Assembly (NCBI GenBank): GCA_044371425.1
Contig: JBILTR010000001.1
Coordinates: 186,001 to 250,000, forward strand
Origin: JBEISR01 sp044371425
GTDB taxonomy: Bacteria; Planctomycetota; Planctomycetia; Pirellulales; Pirellulaceae
DNA length: 64,000 nucleotides
Direction of reading: 5' to 3'
The notes under the pieces are model-generated. The model ran no database searches, was not told where the DNA came from, and was given only the letters and a program-made list of their open reading frames with translations. A program made the position numbers and the translations under genes. Below, piece after piece: positions 61,127-64,000 of the stretch (position 1 is its first letter; every line of letters starts with the position of its first letter).

Positions 61127-64000
61127 ATGGCTCGATCGGTAAGGACCCTGCGAAGGGCATTGGCAGCGGCGCTCTCGGCCGCTCTGCTAACGGCGCTTGG
61201 TGCAGCGCCAGGTGTGGCACAGGAACCCGATTATCCGCCGATGGAAAAGGTGGTGGAGGGATTTCAGAAGATCGACTCCCGATCTCCGGACCAACCAGGG
61301 TTGTGCAACATTTGGACGCGCGACCGCGATGGACAAATGTTTGTGGAGTTGCCTAAGGACTTTGAGCAGAAGAAGTACTTTCTGGCGCTGACAGTCAGCA
61401 GTGGCGATGAGTACGCTGGTCTGCAAGCTGGGGACTACTACGTCTACTGGCGTATGTACAACAAGCGCCTGGCGCTGATCATGCCCAACACGGAGATCCG
61501 ATCGACTGGCGAAGAGGAATCGAAGTCCTCGGTGCGACGATTGTTTACCGACACGGTGCTGTTGGATGTGCCGATCGTGACCATGGTGCCTCGGGGTGGT
61601 CCACTGATCGATGCCGATGCGCTCTTTGTAGGCCAGTCGGCCAAGCTGTTCGGCGCGGGCATCCGGGCAACCGATCCTGGTTTGGTGAAGATCAAGAAAG
61701 CGAAGGCTTTTGCAAAGAACATCGAACTAGCGTTCGAGATCGTCGGAAACGGCGGCAAGCTGCAGACGATCCACTATTCGCTCAGCGAAGTACCCGAGCA
61801 GACGGGCTACAAGCCGCGGAAGGCTGACGAGCGAATTGGGTATTTCACCACCGGTTACTCGGACCTCGGGATCTATCAGGACGAGCGGACTCGGGTGCGA
61901 TTCATCAATCGTTGGCGTCTGGAGAAGCGGGATCCCAATTTGAAGGTGTCGCCTCCGGTCAAGCCGATTCGTTTCTACATCGAGCACACCACACCGGTCC
62001 GATATCGTCGCTGGGTGAAGGAAGGGATCGAGTACTGGAACAAGGCCTTTGAGAACGTCGGCTATTCCGACGCGATCGAAGTGATCTATCAGGATGCGCA
62101 GACCGGCGCCAACATGGATCTCGATCCCGAAGATGTCCAGTACAACTTTGTCCGTTGGCTGAACAACAATGTCGGTACGGCGATCGGTCCCAGCCGCGTT
62201 CATCCGCTGACTGGTGAAATCCTCGACGCCGACATCATCCTGACTGACGGTTGGATCCGACATTTCAACTTCCAATTCCAGGACCTTCTTCCCGAAGTTG
62301 CGATGGAAGGGATGAGCCCTGAGACGATGGCGTGGCTGGCGACCAAGCCACATTGGGATCCACGCGTTCGATTTGCGGACGCCAGCAATCAGGCCCACGT
62401 TGCGGCCAAGATCGCTGCCACCGCCACCCTGCCCCATGCTGGCCATCCGCTCGCCAACACCGGGACTGCGCTGATTGGCGATGATCCGTTCGACGGTTTG
62501 GTGGGACGCACCAGCCAGGTCAACGGCTTCTGCCTGGCCGCTCGCGGTAAGCAACTTGACATGGCCTTCGCTCAGATGGCCTTCGCCATGGCTGCCATGG
62601 CGGAAGAAGGAGAGAAGTCCGACAAGCCGAAGGAAGAGATGCTCGATGGCATGCCCGAATCGTTCATCGGTCCTCTGCTGGCGGAACTGGTCGCGCACGA
62701 AGTGGGGCACACCCTGGGTCTGCGCCACAACTTCAAGGCATCCAGCGTCTATAAGCTGGACGAGATCAACAGCGATGCAGTCAAGGGAAAGAAGACGCTT
62801 GCTGGATCGGTGATGGATTACCTGCCGATCAACATTCCTCTGGAAGCTGGTCCTGTGAAGGGGGACTGGACGATGATCGGGATCGGTCCCTACGACATGT
62901 GGGCCATCGAGTATGGCTATACCCCGGATGAAGGGAAGCTGCCGGATATTCTGAAGCGGGTCAATGAGCCGGAGTTGCAGTATGCGACCGACGAAGATAC
63001 CGGAGGAGCCGATCCTCTGGCCCGTCGATATGACTACAGCAAGGATCCGCTCGACTACGCCCAAAATCAGATGCGTCTGGTGAAGATGTACCGCGACCGG
63101 TTGCTGGAGAAGTTCGTCAAGCCAGGCGACAGCTGGGCCAAGGCACGACGAGGTTATGAGCTGACTTTGTCGGAGCAGACCAAGGCGTTGAGCATGATGG
63201 CTGGCTGGGTTGGCGGTGCCAACATCATCCGCGACAAGAAGGGAGATCCAGGCGATCGTAAGTCGCTGACGCCGATTCCTGTCGACCAGCAGCGCAAAGC
63301 TCTCGATTTCATGATCCAGCAGTCGTTCCGCGATGAAGCGTTCGGGTTGAGCCCAGCGATTCAGGAGCGTCTGGCGAGCGATAAGTGGATCGACGAAGGG
63401 GCGCGTTCCATGGGCGATGGGACCTACCAGGTCAACGATCGGATCATGGGGATCCAGGCTTCCGTCATGACCATGCTGCTCAATCCAAGCACGCTGCGGC
63501 GGGTGTTTGACAACGAGCAGATGATTCCTGCCGACCAGGATGCGGTGACGCTCCCAGAAGTGCTCGACAAGATCACTCAGGCTGCATGGACCGAACTGGA
63601 CGCCAAGCCCGAAGGGGAATCGACCACTCGCAAGCCGCGCGTCAGTTCGCTTCGGAGAAATCTGCAGCGCGAGCATCTGGGGCGACTGGTCGATTTGACG
63701 CTGATGGACGGTGGCAATGCCGCTCAGCAGACCATCCGAACTCTGGCCGCGATGCAGCTGAAGGAGATCAAGAAGAAAGTCGATGCTGCCTTGGAAGCAG
63801 GTGGGCTGGATGCCTACTCTTCGGCTCACCTAAGCGACGCTCAGCGGACGATCACCAAGGTGCTGGACGCCAACTTCGTCGCCAACATGCCGGCATCGAT
63901 CGGCGGTGGTGGCGGACCGATGGGAATCTTCTTTCAGGCTCCTCAGGGCCAGGCAGCCCCCGCTGCCCCTGCCCCAGTAGCTCCACCAGTCGTCGTTCCC
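61127..64000 (+). CDS. Zinc metalloprotease with DUF5117/DUF5118-type layout (truncated by window end)
   Basis: The visible 958 codons have no stop, so the gene continues past the right edge. A signal peptide (ALAAALSAALLTALGAAPGVAQ) opens the protein. The zinc motif HEVGHTLGLRH is at residues 524-534, and the N-terminal half has the conserved DUF5117-like layout (KKYFLALTVSSG, LFTDTVLLDVPIVTM). The C-terminal visible part is Pro/Ala-rich (PAAPAPVAPP). It is an exported gluzincin-like protease common in Bacteroidetes and Planctomycetes. The ATG at 61127 follows AAGGA by 9 bases. The opposite-strand frame 61727-63829 is its shadow. Confidence 0.9.
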   Translation, partial: MARSVRTLRRALAAALSAALLTALGAAPGVAQEPDYPPMEKVVEGFQKIDSRSPDQPGLCNIWTRDRDGQMFVELPKDFEQKKYFLALTVSSGDEYAGLQAGDYYVYWRMYNKRLALIMPNTEIRSTGEEESKSSVRRLFTDTVLLDVPIVTMVPRGGPLIDADALFVGQSAKLFGAGIRATDPGLVKIKKAKAFAKNIELAFEIVGNGGKLQTIHYSLSEVPEQTGYKPRKADERIGYFTTGYSDLGIYQDERTRVRFINRWRLEKRDPNLKVSPPVKPIRFYIEHTTPVRYRRWVKEGIEYWNKAFENVGYSDAIEVIYQDAQTGANMDLDPEDVQYNFVRWLNNNVGTAIGPSRVHPLTGEILDADIILTDGWIRHFNFQFQDLLPEVAMEGMSPETMAWLATKPHWDPRVRFADASNQAHVAAKIAATATLPHAGHPLANTGTALIGDDPFDGLVGRTSQVNGFCLAARGKQLDMAFAQMAFAMAAMAEEGEKSDKPKEEMLDGMPESFIGPLLAELVAHEVGHTLGLRHNFKASSVYKLDEINSDAVKGKKTLAGSVMDYLPINIPLEAGPVKGDWTMIGIGPYDMWAIEYGYTPDEGKLPDILKRVNEPELQYATDEDTGGADPLARRYDYSKDPLDYAQNQMRLVKMYRDRLLEKFVKPGDSWAKARRGYELTLSEQTKALSMMAGWVGGANIIRDKKGDPGDRKSLTPIPVDQQRKALDFMIQQSFRDEAFGLSPAIQERLASDKWIDEGARSMGDGTYQVNDRIMGIQASVMTMLLNPSTLRRVFDNEQMIPADQDAVTLPEVLDKITQAAWTELDAKPEGESTTRKPRVSSLRRNLQREHLGRLVDLTLMDGGNAAQQTIRTLAAMQLKEIKKKVDAALEAGGLDAYSSAHLSDAQRTITKVLDANFVANMPASIGGGGGPMGIFFQAPQGQAAPAAPAPVAPPVVVP

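Noticed and set aside
61727..63829. 700-codon open frame on the minus strand
   Set aside because: It is antisense to the exported metalloprotease with signal peptide and HEVGH motif on the + strand. It has no recognisable domain; long antisense frames are expected at this GC content and codon bias.

Overview
The window looks like a chromosome segment of a planctomycete, probably of the Pirellulaceae or a relative. The evidence is the combination of a Planctomycetes/Verrucomicrobia-type bacterial microcompartment (BMC) operon, a DUF1501 protein with a twin-arginine leader, an ECF sigma factor overlapping a membrane Ser/Thr kinase, the small basic protein shared by Planctomycetes, Verrucomicrobia and Chlamydiae, a TPR protein paired with a CRTAC1-like protein, and a DUF5117-type zinc metalloprotease. 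DNA is GC-rich with abundant CGATCG/GATCGA strings. No tRNA, rRNA, transposase, phage gene or CRISPR array was seen.

Region 1 (1-7049) is the right-hand part of a BMC operon, all on the + strand: hexameric shell protein, acetate/propionate kinase, three pentameric vertex proteins, CoA-acylating aldehyde dehydrogenase, an unknown protein with a cargo-like N-terminal helix, a class II sugar-phosphate aldolase with a C-terminal encapsulation helix, and a lactate/malate dehydrogenase-family enzyme. Together they fit cleavage of fuculose/rhamnulose phosphate to lactaldehyde inside the shell, with oxidation to an acyl-CoA and ATP recovery by the kinase. The phosphotransacylase, a second hexamer and the regulator are probably left of the window.

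Region 2 (7502-17926) holds an SGNH/MBOAT pair for exopolysaccharide O-acylation, then an extracytoplasmic redox group (multicopper oxidase, SCO-like protein, large two-haem CCP/MauG-like protein) facing a DUF1501 protein. Region 3 (18074-32526) carries housekeeping and hypothetical genes: ribD, SEC-C/TPR and TPR proteins, a lipoprotein, a free-standing RNA polymerase alpha-CTD-like protein, coaE, a Rieske protein, an M16 protease, a DciA-like protein, class II DAHP synthase and a GH99-like hydrolase.

Region 4 (32680-40217) has a small secreted cysteine-rich metal-type protein with a clear promoter and terminator, then cyanophycin synthetase divergent from an ABC exporter with a zinc-ribbon N-terminus and a DUF1854 protein. 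The two halves are separated by a repeat cluster built on the core GGTGGCACCAA. Just beyond lies an apparently independent ~270-nt structured RNA on the minus strand. It has its own promoter, a Shine-Dalgarno sequence complementary to 15 nt of the 16S rRNA tail, a 14-residue micro-ORF, an anti-Shine-Dalgarno copy displayed in a hairpin loop, and a strong terminator. This is the most unusual object in the window.

Region 5 (40217-64000) includes PIG-L deacetylase, altronate dehydratase-like UxaA, a BPL_N protein, a TolC-like efflux protein, a second repeat cluster (three ~155-bp tandem copies containing the same GGTGGCACCAA core), hflX, the small basic protein, a TPR/CRTAC1 pair, secG, the yicC-gmk-rpoZ-coaC cluster, a sugar-binding lipoprotein, the kinase/sigma pair, a UspA protein and a metalloprotease that runs off the right edge. 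Function calls rest on motifs read by eye; no database search was run.
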